DNA of 64,000 nt from Pseudomonas sp. DTU_2021_1001937_2_SI_NGA_ILE_001 (GCF_032463525.1 NZ_CP135971.1:1984001-2048000); one strand, 5' to 3'. Counted from the first letter of the stretch, positions 36,213 to 45,533 are shown. A program made the numbers and translations. The notes: generated from the sequence alone by a model not told the origin.

Positions 36213-37115
36213 TCAACGCAGGCCCGGTTGCCGCTGCCGGTATTCGCCAGGGGTCATGCCGGCGTAGCGCAGGAAAAAGCGGCTGAAGTACGCCGGGTCC
36301 TTGAAGCCCAACCGGTAACAGATCTCGTTGGCCGACAGCCCGGTGAACAACAACAGGCGTCGTGCTTCCTGCATCAGCCGTTCGAGAATCAGCCGCTTGG
36401 ACGGCAGGTCGGCGATGCGCCGGCAGACATCGTTGAGCCGCGCCTCGGTGACGCCGATGCCACTGGCGTAGCGCGGCAGCGGCCAATGCTCCAGGTAGTG
36501 GCTTTCGATCAGCTCATTGAAGCGATGGAAGATCTGCAGGTCTTCGTGGCGCGCCGGGCGAGCCTGCAGCGACCGCGCGCAGAGGCGCAACAGGCTGGTC
36601 ATGATCAACTGGGTCAGGTTGTCCAGCGCCATGCCACGCCCAGCCTGCGCGGCATTGATCTCGGTGCGCAGCTCTTCGAACAGAAACTCGAGGCGACGCA
36701 CTTCCCCGGCGAACTCCGGCCCCAGCCGCGAAATCGCCACACAGGCAGCCGGCAGCTGCGGCCCTGGCGCCAGGCTGGGGTCGGCTTCGATCAACGCCCA
36801 GACCAGTTGCTGGCGCACGGTCAGCACATGGCCGTCGCTGTCGGCTTCGGTGACGAAGGAATGCGGGATGGTCGGTGGGGTGAGGAAGAACATCGGCCCG
36901 GACTCGACGTACTGCTGGTCGTCCAGATAAACGCGCACCGTGCCGCTGTTGACGTAATGCACCTGGAAGAAGCGATCGTGGCGATGCACCGGCATGTTGC
37001 GGCCGAAGAAGCCCGCGAGGTTGCCCAGCTTGTCGTAATGCACCTCGGCATCGCTGTAGCGCTGGTCGTAGACCTGACCGATGTTGATGTTGGGGATCGG
37101 CTGTCGCTGCTGCAT
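36213..37115 (-). CDS. hpaA: AraC-family activator HpaA (4-hydroxyphenylacetate catabolism)
   Basis: HpaA activates hydroxyphenylacetate genes in response to the substrate. The start at 37115 (MQQRQPIPNINIGQVYDQRY) gives a standard 300-residue protein. The N-terminal cupin segment reads HRHDRFFQVHYVNSGTVRVY. The C-terminal AraC HTH contains GIGVTEARLNDVCRRIADLP and RLGFKDPAYFSRFFLRYAGM. It is divergent from the hpaG1 operon. Upstream lies AACAAGATCAACAACGAGAA, a probable Crc/Hfq motif. Confidence 0.9.
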   Translation of the reverse strand: MQQRQPIPNINIGQVYDQRYSDAEVHYDKLGNLAGFFGRNMPVHRHDRFFQVHYVNSGTVRVYLDDQQYVESGPMFFLTPPTIPHSFVTEADSDGHVLTVRQQLVWALIEADPSLAPGPQLPAACVAISRLGPEFAGEVRRLEFLFEELRTEINAAQAGRGMALDNLTQLIMTSLLRLCARSLQARPARHEDLQIFHRFNELIESHYLEHWPLPRYASGIGVTEARLNDVCRRIADLPSKRLILERLMQEARRLLLFTGLSANEICYRLGFKDPAYFSRFFLRYAGMTPGEYRQRQPGLR

Positions 37116-37217
37116 CGCTCGGTTCTCGTTGTTGATCTTGTTGTCAGGGCGCGCCACGGCCGCGGCCTATGCTCCGCCTTTTCGGGTGCGACCACCAGAG
37201 GCTTTGCGGCAGGCCGC

Positions 37218-37246
37218 TTGACGATCGTTAACATCTTAACTTATAA
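37218..37246 (+). promoter_or_regulatory. Sigma-70-type promoter of the hpaG1G2EDFXHI operon
   Basis: TTGACG (37218-37223) and TTATAA (37241-37246) are separated by exactly 17 bases, 64 bases before the hpaG1 start. The AT-rich -10 region is embedded in an inverted repeat that could be the HpaR operator. Confidence 0.65.
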
Positions 37247-37268
37247 AGTTAACACATTAACAATTAAT
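37236..37268. promoter_or_regulatory. Putative HpaR operators
   Basis: Two palindromes lie side by side: TTAACTT-ATA-AAGTTAA (37236-37252) covers the -10 box, and ATTAA-CAA-TTAAT (37256-37268) follows it. The 8-mer ATTAACAA of the second is also present upstream of hpaR (35934-35941). MarR repressors usually bind AT-rich palindromes over the promoter. Confidence 0.55.
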
Positions 37269-37309
37269 CGATCAGGCAGCCTCTGCCTGGTCACTGCCAG
37301 GAGAAGAGC

Positions 37310-37981
37310 ATGAGCCGTGCCCTGCACGACATTGCCCATGGCACCCTGTTCGGCGTTGCGCTGAATTACCGGGGTCTGCTGGAGCAACGTCACGCCGAAT
37401 TCAACCAAGCGCCTTACCAGAAGCCACCGGTCAAGCCGGTGCTGTTCATCAAGACCCCCAACACCCGCAACGTGCATGACGGTAAAGTGCTTCACCCGGC
37501 CGGCGAACGCCTGCAACCGGGTCCGGCGCTGGGCGTGGTGATCGGCAAGCGCGCCAGCCGGGTACAGGAAGACCAGGCGCTGGCGCACGTGGCCGGCTAC
37601 GTGATCGTCAACGAGTTCAGCCTGCCCGAAGACAGCTATTACCGCCCGGCGATCAAGGCCAAGTGTCGTGATGGTTTCTGCGCCCTGGGCCCAGAACTGG
37701 TGCCCGTCGAGCGCCTCGGCGAGGCCGGTCAACTGACCTTGCGCCTGCTGGTCAACGGTGAGCCGCGCCAGGAAAACAGCACCGCCAACTGGGTGCGCAA
37801 CGTGCCGCAACTGATCGCCGAGATCACCGAGTTCATGACCCTGCATGAGGGCGACGTGCTGATCACCGGCACCCCGGAAGGCCGCGTGGACGTGCAGCCC
37901 GGTGACTGCGTCGAAGTACAGATCGACGGTCTGGGCAGCCTGCGTAACCACATCGTCGCCGCACAGGAGCCACGTCCATGA
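37310..37981 (+). CDS. hpaG1: Homoprotocatechuate isomerase/decarboxylase, first subunit (HpaG1)
   Basis: HpaG decarboxylates and isomerises the 5-carboxymethyl-2-hydroxymuconate intermediate (OPET decarboxylase/HHDD isomerase). This 223-residue FAH-fold half contains FGVALNYRGLLEQRHAEFNQ and VLITGTPEGRVDVQPGDCVE. In E. coli both halves are fused, while here they are separate genes overlapping by 4 bases (ATGA) with hpaG2. It is the first gene of the plus-strand hpa operon, with an AGGAGAAGAG ribosome binding site. Confidence 0.92.
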   Translation: MSRALHDIAHGTLFGVALNYRGLLEQRHAEFNQAPYQKPPVKPVLFIKTPNTRNVHDGKVLHPAGERLQPGPALGVVIGKRASRVQEDQALAHVAGYVIVNEFSLPEDSYYRPAIKAKCRDGFCALGPELVPVERLGEAGQLTLRLLVNGEPRQENSTANWVRNVPQLIAEITEFMTLHEGDVLITGTPEGRVDVQPGDCVEVQIDGLGSLRNHIVAAQEPRP

Positions 37982-38757
37982 AACACGCCCGCATCCGCTT
38001 CGAAGGCGAGGTTCACCAGGTCCTGGTGGAAGCCGACAACGCCGTGCGCCTGGCCGACGGGCGTCTGCTCGGCGAAGACCAGGTGCAATGGCTGCCACCG
38101 GCCACCGGCAACATGTTCGCCCTGGGCCTGAACTACGCCGACCACGCCGCCGAACTGGCCTTCAAGCCGCCGACCGAGCCGCTGGCGTTCATCAAATCGC
38201 CCGGCACCTACACCGGCCACAACCAGGTCACCTGGCGCCCGGACAACGTCGCCTACATGCATTACGAGTGCGAACTGGTCGCGGTGATCGGCAAGCCTGC
38301 GCGCAACGTCAAGCGCGAGGACGCCTTGCAGTACCTGGCCGGCTACACCGTATGCAACGACTACGCGATCCGCGACTACCTGGAGAACTACTACCGGCCC
38401 AACCTGCGGGTCAAAAACCGCGACGCCACCACCCCGGTCGGCCCGTGGATGGTCGATGCCGCCGACGTGCCGAACCCGTCCGACCTCAAGCTGCGCACCT
38501 GGATCAACGGCGAGCTGAAACAGGAAGGCAGCACCCGCGACATGATCTTCGACATCCCCTACCTGATCGAATACCTGTCCAGCTTCATGACCCTGCAGCC
38601 GGGCGACATGATCGCCACCGGTACGCCCGAGGGCCTGGCCGATGTCGTGCCCGGCGATGAAGTGGTGGTGGAAGTGCAAGGCGTGGGCCGACTGGTCAAC
38701 CGCATCGTCAGCGAAGCCGAGTTCTTCGCCCGGCAAACCCAACTACAAAAGGCGTGA
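37978..38757 (+). CDS. hpaG2: Homoprotocatechuate isomerase/decarboxylase, second subunit (HpaG2)
   Basis: This is the second FAH-fold half of HpaG, 259 residues. Conserved segments are FALGLNYADHAAELAFKPPT, MHYECELVAVIGKPARNVKR and MIATGTPEGLADVVPGDEVV. The acidic metal ligands expected in this fold (E in HYECE and the D/E of later motifs) are present. The ATG overlaps the hpaG1 stop, so the two are coupled. Confidence 0.92.
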   Translation: MKHARIRFEGEVHQVLVEADNAVRLADGRLLGEDQVQWLPPATGNMFALGLNYADHAAELAFKPPTEPLAFIKSPGTYTGHNQVTWRPDNVAYMHYECELVAVIGKPARNVKREDALQYLAGYTVCNDYAIRDYLENYYRPNLRVKNRDATTPVGPWMVDAADVPNPSDLKLRTWINGELKQEGSTRDMIFDIPYLIEYLSSFMTLQPGDMIATGTPEGLADVVPGDEVVVEVQGVGRLVNRIVSEAEFFARQTQLQKA

Positions 38758-38762
38758 AGCAG

Positions 38763-40223
38763 ATGATCAAGCACTGGATCAATGGCCGTGAGGTCGAGAG
38801 CAAAGACGTATTCGTCAACTACAACCCGGCCACCGGCGAAGCCATCGGCGAAGTCGCCAGCGGCGGCGCCGAAGAGGTCGCGCAGGCCGTCGCGGCGGCC
38901 AAGGAGGCCTTTCCGAAGTGGGCCAACACCCCGGCCCAGGAACGCGCCCGGCTGATGCGCAAGCTGGGTGAGCTGATCGAGCAGAACGTGCCGAAGCTGG
39001 CCGAACTGGAAACCCTCGACACCGGCCTGCCGATCCACCAGACCCGTAACGTGCTGATTCCGCGCGCCTCGCACAACTTCGACTTCTTCGCCGAAGTGTG
39101 CACGCGCATGGACGGCCATACCTACCCGGTGGACGACCAGATGCTCAACTACACCCTCTACCAGCCGGTGGGCGTGTGTGGCCTGGTGTCGCCGTGGAAC
39201 GTGCCGTTCATGACCGCCACCTGGAAAACCGCACCGTGCCTGGCACTGGGCAACACGGCGGTGCTGAAAATGAGCGAGCTGTCGCCGCTGACCGCCAACG
39301 AACTCGGCCGCCTGGCCGTCGAGGCCGGCATTCCCAACGGCGTACTCAACGTGATCCAGGGCTACGGCGCCACCGCCGGTGATGCGCTGGTGCGTCACCC
39401 GGACGTACGCGCCATCTCCTTCACCGGCGGCACCGCCACCGGGCGCAAGATCATGCAGACCGCAGGCCTGAAGAAGTACTCCATGGAGCTGGGCGGCAAG
39501 TCGCCGGTGCTGATCTTCGAGGACGCCGACCTGGACCGCGCACTGGATGCCGCGCTGTTCACCATCTTCTCGCTCAACGGCGAACGCTGCACAGCCGGCA
39601 GCCGCATCTTCATCCAGGAAAGCGTGTACCCGCGCTTCGTCGAGGAATTCGCCGCACGCGCCAAGCGCCTGATCGTCGGTGATCCGACCGACCCCAAGAC
39701 CCAGGTCGGCTCGATGATCACCCAGCAACACTACGACAAGGTCACCGGCTACATCCGCATCGGCCTCGAAGAAGGGGCGCGCCTGGTCGCCGGCGGCCTG
39801 GAGCGCCCGGCGGGCCTGCCGGCGCACCTGGCACGCGGGCAGTTCATCCAGCCCACGGTGTTCGCCGACGTGAACAACAAGATGCGCATTGCCCAAGAAG
39901 AAATCTTCGGCCCGGTGGTGTGCCTGATTCCGTTCAAGGACGAGGCCGAAGCCTTGCAGCTGGCCAATGACACCGAATACGGCCTGGCCTCGTACATCTG
40001 GACCCAGGACATCGGCAAGGCGCACCGCCTGGCGCGTGGCATCGAGGCCGGCATGGTATTCATCAACAGCCAGAACGTGCGCGACCTGCGTCAGCCCTTC
40101 GGTGGCGTGAAGGGCTCGGGCACCGGTCGCGAGGGCGGCCAGTACAGCTTCGAGGTGTTCGCCGAGATCAAGAACGTATGCATTTCCATGGGCAGCCATC
40201 ACATTCCTCGCTGGGGGGCGTGA
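38763..40223 (+). CDS. hpaE: 5-carboxymethyl-2-hydroxymuconate semialdehyde dehydrogenase (HpaE)
   Basis: HpaE oxidises the ring-cleavage semialdehyde with NAD. The 486-residue ALDH has the catalytic Cys in NGERCTAGSR, the general-base Glu in MELGGKSPVL and the cofactor loop FTGGTATGRK. It is very similar to E. coli HpaE along its full length. The start at 38763 (MIKHWINGREV) is preferred over the GTG at 38754, whose AGG is too close. It follows hpaG2 directly. Confidence 0.95.
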   Translation: MIKHWINGREVESKDVFVNYNPATGEAIGEVASGGAEEVAQAVAAAKEAFPKWANTPAQERARLMRKLGELIEQNVPKLAELETLDTGLPIHQTRNVLIPRASHNFDFFAEVCTRMDGHTYPVDDQMLNYTLYQPVGVCGLVSPWNVPFMTATWKTAPCLALGNTAVLKMSELSPLTANELGRLAVEAGIPNGVLNVIQGYGATAGDALVRHPDVRAISFTGGTATGRKIMQTAGLKKYSMELGGKSPVLIFEDADLDRALDAALFTIFSLNGERCTAGSRIFIQESVYPRFVEEFAARAKRLIVGDPTDPKTQVGSMITQQHYDKVTGYIRIGLEEGARLVAGGLERPAGLPAHLARGQFIQPTVFADVNNKMRIAQEEIFGPVVCLIPFKDEAEALQLANDTEYGLASYIWTQDIGKAHRLARGIEAGMVFINSQNVRDLRQPFGGVKGSGTGREGGQYSFEVFAEIKNVCISMGSHHIPRWGA

Positions 40224-40248
40224 GGCCGCTACAAGCTTCAAGCGACAA

Positions 40249-40307
40249 GCTGCAAGCCGTCATGCACGAATCCGCAACCTGCGACATGGCGCTTCAGGGC
40301 TTGCAGC
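40249..40307. repeat. REP-like inverted repeat between hpaE and hpaD
   Basis: GCTGCAAGCC (40249-40258) and GGCTTGCAGC (40298-40307) are exact reverse complements in the 123-base hpaE-hpaD gap. The left flank (CAAGCTTCAAGCGACAAGCTG) is of the AAGCTT/CTGCAAG type common in pseudomonads. It may tune expression inside the operon. Confidence 0.6.
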
Positions 40308-40346
40308 CTGACGCGGGCGTCAACAAGAACAACAGGAGAAACCCCC

Positions 40347-41270
40347 ATGGGCAAACTCGCTCTGGCTGCCAAGATCACCCACGTGCCTTCGATGTACCTG
40401 TCCGAACTGCCCGGCCCGCGCCAGGGCTTTCGCCAGGCGGCCATCGACGGGCATTACGAAATCAGCCGACGCTGCCGTGAACTGGGCGTGGACACCATCG
40501 TGGTGTTCGACACCCACTGGTTGGTCAACGCCAACTACCACGTGCTGTGCGGGCCCCACTTCAAGGGCGTGTACACCAGTAACGAACTGCCGCATTTCAT
40601 CAGCAACATGGAATACGAGTTCCCCGGCAACCCCGAGCTGGGCAAGCTGCTGGCCGAGACCTGCAACCGCTTCGACGTCGAGACCATGGCCCACCACGCC
40701 ACCACGCTGGGCCCGGAGTACGGCACCCTGGTGCCGATGCGCTACATGAACCAGGACCAGCATTTCAAGGTGATCTCGGTCTCGGCGCTGTGCACCTCGC
40801 ACTACCTCAACGACAGCGCACGCCTGGGCTGGGCGATGCGCAAGGCGGTGGAAGACCACTACGACGGCACCGTGGCATTCCTGGCCAGCGGTTCGCTGTC
40901 GCACCGCTTCGCGCAGAACGGCCAGGCGCCGGACTTCGCGACCAAAGTCTGGAGTCCGTTCCTGGAAACCCTCGACCACCGCGTGGTGAACATGTGGGAA
41001 AACGCCGAGTGGCCGGAATTCTGCGGCATGTTGCCGGAGTACGCCGCCAAGGGCCACGGCGAAGGCTTCATGCACGACACCGCGATGCTGCTCGGGGCGT
41101 TGGGCTGGTCGGCCTACGACGGCCAGGTGCAAGTGCTGACCCCCTACTTCGGCTCTTCGGGCACCGGGCAGATCAACGCCCTGTTCCCGGTCACGCCGCA
41201 AGACGGCTCGGCCATTCCACCGGCCCAGGCCGCCAACCCCGCTGGCGTCGTCTCCACCAGCCGCCTCTGA
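40347..41270 (+). CDS. hpaD: 3,4-dihydroxyphenylacetate 2,3-dioxygenase (HpaD)
   Basis: HpaD is the Fe(II) extradiol dioxygenase that opens the ring of homoprotocatechuate. It is of the LigB (type III) class, 307 residues. It starts MGKLALAAKITHVPSMYLSE exactly as in E. coli HpaD and contains VDTIVVFDTHWLVN, LASGSLSHRF and FMHDTAMLLGALGW. The C terminus is about 20 residues longer than E. coli. CAACAAGAACAACAGGAG overlaps the ribosome binding site, a likely Crc/Hfq target. Confidence 0.95.
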   Translation: MGKLALAAKITHVPSMYLSELPGPRQGFRQAAIDGHYEISRRCRELGVDTIVVFDTHWLVNANYHVLCGPHFKGVYTSNELPHFISNMEYEFPGNPELGKLLAETCNRFDVETMAHHATTLGPEYGTLVPMRYMNQDQHFKVISVSALCTSHYLNDSARLGWAMRKAVEDHYDGTVAFLASGSLSHRFAQNGQAPDFATKVWSPFLETLDHRVVNMWENAEWPEFCGMLPEYAAKGHGEGFMHDTAMLLGALGWSAYDGQVQVLTPYFGSSGTGQINALFPVTPQDGSAIPPAQAANPAGVVSTSRL

Positions 41271-41325
41271 GCCCGAACCCCGCAGCGGCGGCCCGGCCGC
41301 AGCTGCCTTTTGCGAGGACCCGACC

Positions 41326-41736
41326 ATGCCCCACCTGGTGCTGCTCTATACCCCTGACCTGGAACGCGAAGCCGACATCCCCGGCCTGTGCCGCGCCCTG
41401 GCCGACAGCCTGCTCGAACAGCGCGACGAACACGGCAAGGCGGTGTTTCCCGTCGGCGGCACCCGGGTGCTGGCCTACCCTGCCGCGCACTGCGCGGTGG
41501 CCGACGGCGCCGGTGACTACGGTTTCCTGTACGCCAACCTGCGCATGGGCAACGGGCGCAGTGCCGCCGTCCACCAGGCCGTCGGCACAGGGTTGACCGA
41601 CGTGCTGCGCCAGCACCTGGAGCCGATCCTGCAACGCCGCCCAGTGGGCATCACCGTGCAGATCGACGAGAGCCACAACCAGGTCTACGACGGCAAGCAC
41701 AGCACCCTGCACCCGCTGTTCAACAAGGGGGCCTGA
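41326..41736 (+). CDS. hpaF: 5-carboxymethyl-2-hydroxymuconate delta-isomerase (HpaF)
   Basis: HpaF isomerises the dienol intermediate and belongs to the tautomerase superfamily, whose N-terminal Pro is the catalytic base. Here the start is MPHLVLLYTPDLE, with Pro2 exposed after Met removal. The 136-residue length is close to E. coli HpcD (126). The C-terminal half has PVGITVQIDESHNQVYDGKH. It lies 55 bases after hpaD. Confidence 0.93.
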   Translation: MPHLVLLYTPDLEREADIPGLCRALADSLLEQRDEHGKAVFPVGGTRVLAYPAAHCAVADGAGDYGFLYANLRMGNGRSAAVHQAVGTGLTDVLRQHLEPILQRRPVGITVQIDESHNQVYDGKHSTLHPLFNKGA

Positions 41737-41785
41737 GCGCCCTCGTCCCCCTGACGCTGTCTCACCTCACAAAAAGTACAAGACC

Positions 41786-43096
41786 ATGAGCACCGTTCAT
41801 TCCGTTACTGCTGGCACGCCTGACCAGGCCGCCAGCGACAGCACCCACCGCACCGTGACCTGGCGGCTGATGCCGCTGTTGCTGGTGTGCTACCTGTTCG
41901 CCCATCTGGATCGCATCAACATCGGCTTCGCGAAGATGCAGATGAGCGCCGACCTGCAGTTCAGCGACACCGTCTACGGCCTCGGCGCCGGGCTGTTCTT
42001 CGTCGCCTACGCGCTGTTCGGCGTGCCCAGCAACCTGGCCCTGGACCGGGTCGGACCACGGCGCTGGATCGCCCTGCTGATGGTGGTCTGGGGCCTGCTC
42101 TCCACCAGCATGTTCCTGGTGCACACACCCGCCGGCTTCTATGCCCTGCGCTTTCTGCTCGGGGTCGCCGAGGCCGGCTTCTTTCCCGGCATCCTGGTCT
42201 ACCTCAACCGCTGGTATCCGGCGCGCCGGCGCGCGCAGATCACCGCGCTGTTCGCCATCGCCGTGCCGATGGCCGGCGTGATCGGCGGCCCGCTGTCAGG
42301 GCTGATCCTCGAAGCCTTCAACGGCACCGGCGGGCTGCGTGGCTGGCAGTGGATGTTCGTGCTGGAAGGCTCGCCGGTGATCCTGCTCGGCCTGTTGGTC
42401 TGGCGCGTGCTGCCGGAGCGCTTCGACAAGGTGCACTGGCTCAGCGACGCGCAGAAGCAACAACTGGGCGCCGAACTGGCCGGCGAGGAACAGCGCAAGA
42501 CCATCACCTCCTTCAGCGGCATCCTGCGTGACGGCCACGTGTGGCTGCTGGTGGCGATCTACTTCGCGGTGATGCTGGCGGTGAACACCCTGGCGTTCTG
42601 GATGCCCACCCTGATTCACGGCGCCGGCGTGGCCCGCGACAGCAGCGTGGGCCTGCTCAGCGCCGTGCCCTACCTGGCCGGTGTGTTGTTCATGCTCGGC
42701 TGCGGGCGCTCCTCGGACCGTCAGCGCGAACGCCGCTGGCACCTGTGCATTCCCCTGCTGATGTGCGCCATCGGCATCGCCTTGGCCGGCCTGGCACCCG
42801 GCAGTGCGCTGCCGGTGATGACCGGCCTGGTGGTCGCCGGCATGGGTGCCAGCGCCGCACTGCCGATGTTCTGGCAACTGCCGCCGGCGTTTCTCTCGGC
42901 ACGCACACAAGCGGCCGGCATCGGCCTGATCAGCTCGTTCGGCAGTATCGCCTCGTTCCTCGCGCCCTACCTGATCGGCTGGATGCGCGACACCACCCAC
43001 AGCGCCAGCCTGGCGCTCTATGTGCTGGCCGTACTCATCGCCCTCGGCGGCCTGCTGGTGCTGCGCACCCCGGCCGCCATCGTCAATCCGCAATAA
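41786..43096 (+). CDS. hpaX: 4-hydroxyphenylacetate permease (HpaX)
   Basis: HpaX is an MFS transporter of the anion:cation symporter family, 436 residues with 12 membrane segments. The N terminus is [20 protein letters not shown]. The motif [20 protein letters not shown] is conserved. It sits in the hpa operon between hpaF and hpaH. CACAAAAAGTACAAGACC just before the start resembles a Crc/Hfq motif. The paralogue at 34038 is close to pobA. Confidence 0.9.
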   Translation: MSTVHSVTAGTPDQAASDSTHRTVTWRLMPLLLVCYLFAHLDRINIGFAKMQMSADLQFSDTVYGLGAGLFFVAYALFGVPSNLALDRVGPRRWIALLMVVWGLLSTSMFLVHTPAGFYALRFLLGVAEAGFFPGILVYLNRWYPARRRAQITALFAIAVPMAGVIGGPLSGLILEAFNGTGGLRGWQWMFVLEGSPVILLGLLVWRVLPERFDKVHWLSDAQKQQLGAELAGEEQRKTITSFSGILRDGHVWLLVAIYFAVMLAVNTLAFWMPTLIHGAGVARDSSVGLLSAVPYLAGVLFMLGCGRSSDRQRERRWHLCIPLLMCAIGIALAGLAPGSALPVMTGLVVAGMGASAALPMFWQLPPAFLSARTQAAGIGLISSFGSIASFLAPYLIGWMRDTTHSASLALYVLAVLIALGGLLVLRTPAAIVNPQ

Positions 43097-43106
43097 GGAC
43101 TTTCCC

Positions 43107-43910
43107 ATGCTCGACCATTCGATCATCCAGCAGGCCGCCGAGCGGCTCGACCAGGCCGAACGCTCTCGCGAGCAGGTCCGGCAGTTCTCCCTCGATCACC
43201 CCGGCATCAGCATCGAAGACGCCTACGCCATCCAGCGCGCCTGGGTGCAACGCAAGATCCGCGACGGGCGCAAGCTGGTCGGCCACAAGATCGGCCTGAC
43301 CTCAAGGGCCATGCAGGTTTCGTCGAACATCACCGAGCCCGACTACGGCGCGTTGCTGGACGACATGTTCTTCGACGAAGGCAGCGACATCCCCTTCCAG
43401 CGCTTCATCGTGCCGCGCGTCGAAGTGGAACTGGCGTTCATTCTCGGCAAGCCGCTCAAGGGGCCCAACGTCACCCTGTTCGACGTGCTGGACGCCACCG
43501 AATGGGTGATCCCGGCGCTGGAAATCATCGATGCGCGCATCCAGCAGGTCGACCCGCAGACCCAGGCCACCCGCAAGGTCTTCGACACCATCTCCGACAA
43601 CGCCGCCAACGCCGGCGTGGTGATGGGCGGCCGTGCCGTGCGCCCCACAGACATCGACCTGCGCCGGGTGCCGGCGGTGCTGTACCGCAATGGCGTGATC
43701 GAAGAATCCGGCGTGTCTGCCGCCGTGCTCAACCACCCGGCCAAGGGCGTGGCCTGGCTGGCCAACAAACTGGCCCCTTACGACGTGACCCTGGAGGCCG
43801 GCCAGGTGATCCTCGGCGGCTCGTTCACCCGGCCGGTGGCCGCCAACCCCGGCGACACCTTCCACGTCGACTACGATCAGCTCGGCAGCATCGCTTGCCG
43901 TTTCATCTGA
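43107..43910 (+). CDS. hpaH: 2-oxo-hept-4-ene-1,7-dioate hydratase (HpaH)
   Basis: HpaH hydrates the dienoate to 4-hydroxy-2-oxoheptanedioate. The start at 43107 has AATAAGGACTTTCCC upstream. The 267-residue protein carries the MhpD/HpaH fold with [29 protein letters not shown] and [15 protein letters not shown]. It follows hpaX after 10 bases. Confidence 0.94.
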   Translation: MLDHSIIQQAAERLDQAERSREQVRQFSLDHPGISIEDAYAIQRAWVQRKIRDGRKLVGHKIGLTSRAMQVSSNITEPDYGALLDDMFFDEGSDIPFQRFIVPRVEVELAFILGKPLKGPNVTLFDVLDATEWVIPALEIIDARIQQVDPQTQATRKVFDTISDNAANAGVVMGGRAVRPTDIDLRRVPAVLYRNGVIEESGVSAAVLNHPAKGVAWLANKLAPYDVTLEAGQVILGGSFTRPVAANPGDTFHVDYDQLGSIACRFI

Positions 43911-43934
43911 TGCCTTAACCGCCCGGTGATGCTC

Positions 43935-43960
43935 GTGGGAGTGAGCGGGCTCGCTCCCAC
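43935..43960. repeat. REP-like hairpin between hpaH and hpaI
   Basis: GTGGGAGTGAGC and GCTCGCTCCCAC (43935-43960) form a hairpin with one mismatch and a 2-base loop. It lies inside the operon, 25 bases after hpaH, in a 77-base gap. This is a common Pseudomonas REP type (GGGAGCGAGC). Confidence 0.65.
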
Positions 43961-43987
43961 GGCCCGATAGAGCCTTGGAGTTCTCTC

Positions 43988-44788
43988 ATGGAAATGCCCA
44001 TCAACACCTTCAAGCAACGCCTGCAATCGGATGATGCGCAGATCGGCCTGTGGCTCGGCCTGGCCGACCCTTACTGTGCGGAACTGGCTGCCAACGCCGG
44101 TTTCGACTGGCTGCTGATCGACGGCGAACACGCGCCCAACGACCTGCGCAGCCTGCTCGCCCAGTTGCAGGCCGTGGCGCCCTACGCCAGCCAGCCGGTG
44201 ATCCGCCCCGTGCTCGGCGACACCGCGCTGATCAAGCAGATCCTCGACATCGGCGTGCAGACCCTGCTGGTGCCCATGGTCGAAAGCGCCGCCCAGGCCT
44301 GCGAACTGGTGCGCGCCATCCACTACCCGCCCAGCGGCGTGCGCGGGGTGGGCAGTGCACTGGCGCGGGCATCGCGCTGGAACACCATCCCCGACTACCT
44401 GGACAAAGCCGACCAACAGATGTGCCTGCTGGTGCAGATCGAAAACCTCGAAGGCCTGGCCAATCTCGACGAAATCCTCGCCGTGGACGGCGTGGACGGT
44501 GTATTCATCGGCCCTGCCGACTTGAGCGCTGCCATGGGCCGGCGCGGCCACCCCGGGCACCCCGAGGTGCAGGCCGCCATCGAAGACGCCATCCTGCGTA
44601 TCGTGCGGGCCGGCAAGGCAGCCGGCATCCTCAGCGCCGACCAGGCGCTGGCACGTCGCTACATCGAGTTGGGGGCGAAATTCGTTGCCGTCGGCGTCGA
44701 CACCACCGTGCTGATGCGTGGCCTGCAGACCCTGGCCGGCGCCTTCAAGAACGCCCCGGCGCCGACCCGCGGTGGCGGAGTCTACTGA
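43988..44788 (+). CDS. hpaI: 4-hydroxy-2-oxoheptanedioate aldolase (HpaI)
   Basis: HpaI cleaves 4-hydroxy-2-oxoheptanedioate to pyruvate and succinate semialdehyde in a metal-dependent class II aldolase reaction. The 266-residue protein has [20 protein letters not shown], the [20 protein letters not shown] loop and [13 protein letters not shown]. The metal-ligand Glu/Asp region [17 protein letters not shown] is present. It is the last enzyme gene of the hpa operon. Confidence 0.95.
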   Translation: MEMPINTFKQRLQSDDAQIGLWLGLADPYCAELAANAGFDWLLIDGEHAPNDLRSLLAQLQAVAPYASQPVIRPVLGDTALIKQILDIGVQTLLVPMVESAAQACELVRAIHYPPSGVRGVGSALARASRWNTIPDYLDKADQQMCLLVQIENLEGLANLDEILAVDGVDGVFIGPADLSAAMGRRGHPGHPEVQAAIEDAILRIVRAGKAAGILSADQALARRYIELGAKFVAVGVDTTVLMRGLQTLAGAFKNAPAPTRGGGVY

Positions 44789-44873
44789 CACTTGCGCCTG
44801 GCAGGCAGAGTCAAGACAGCCCGGCAGGCGGGGCCGATACTGCACCGTCATCCCCGCCTCAGGAAATCAGCAA

Positions 44874-45533
44874 ATGGATACCCGGCATGAACTGGCCCGC
44901 CATTGCCTGAGCGCGTTCACCCGCCAGGTCCCGGCGGCACGCTGCGCCTTCTACCGGATCGACGCCGGCCTGCAGGCCTGCGACTTTCAATTGCAGGGCA
45001 TGCAAGCAGGCATGCACGACGCCTATCTGGACCACTATCGCTGGCTCGACCCGCTACAGCCCAAGGTCTGCGCGGCCATCGACCAGCCGGTGATCGCGCT
45101 GCGCGAGGCGCTGGCACGCCAGGACACTCAGACCAGCAGCCAGTACCGCGACTTCCTGGCCCGGCACCAGGTGGTCGACGTGGTGGAAATCATCGCTCAG
45201 GTCGATGGCCGCCCGGCGCTCGGTGTGTCGCTGCTGCGCCATCGTCGGGAAGGCCTGTTCCAGCCCGACGAACTGCAAAGCCTGTTGCCGCTGCACGGGC
45301 TCATGCAACTGGCCGCGCAGGGCTTGCCTGCGGCGAGCGACGAGCAACGCCTGCACGGCCTGACCCCACGTGAACGGCAGATCGCCCTGCTGCTGCGCGA
45401 CGGCGCCAGCAACAAGGCGCTGGCCCGTCAGCTCGGGCTGGGCCTGCCAACGGTGAAGACCCACCTGATCAACCTGTTTCGCAAGCTCGGGGTGGGCAGC
45501 CGCACCGAGCTGGTGGCCCGCCTGTTTCTCTAG
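44874..45533 (+). CDS. LuxR-family transcriptional regulator
   Basis: A 219-residue regulator starting at 44874, with AGGAAA upstream. The N-terminal 140 residues are an unassigned sensory domain. The C-terminal 60 residues are a LuxR HTH (LTPRERQIALLLRDGASNKA, then LGLGLPTVKTHLINLFRKLG). The stop codon overlaps that of the convergent RND pump by 3 bases (CTAG). It could act on hpa or on the DUF1302/RND operon. In P. putida similar LuxR genes flank DUF1302/DUF1329 genes, which favours the latter. Confidence 0.8.
   Translation: MDTRHELARHCLSAFTRQVPAARCAFYRIDAGLQACDFQLQGMQAGMHDAYLDHYRWLDPLQPKVCAAIDQPVIALREALARQDTQTSSQYRDFLARHQVVDVVEIIAQVDGRPALGVSLLRHRREGLFQPDELQSLLPLHGLMQLAAQGLPAASDEQRLHGLTPRERQIALLLRDGASNKALARQLGLGLPTVKTHLINLFRKLGVGSRTELVARLFL

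Noticed and set aside
38559..40241. Long open frame (560 codons) opposite hpaE
   Set aside because: It mirrors a clear aldehyde dehydrogenase in a high-GC region and its protein has no family motif, so it is an antisense artefact.
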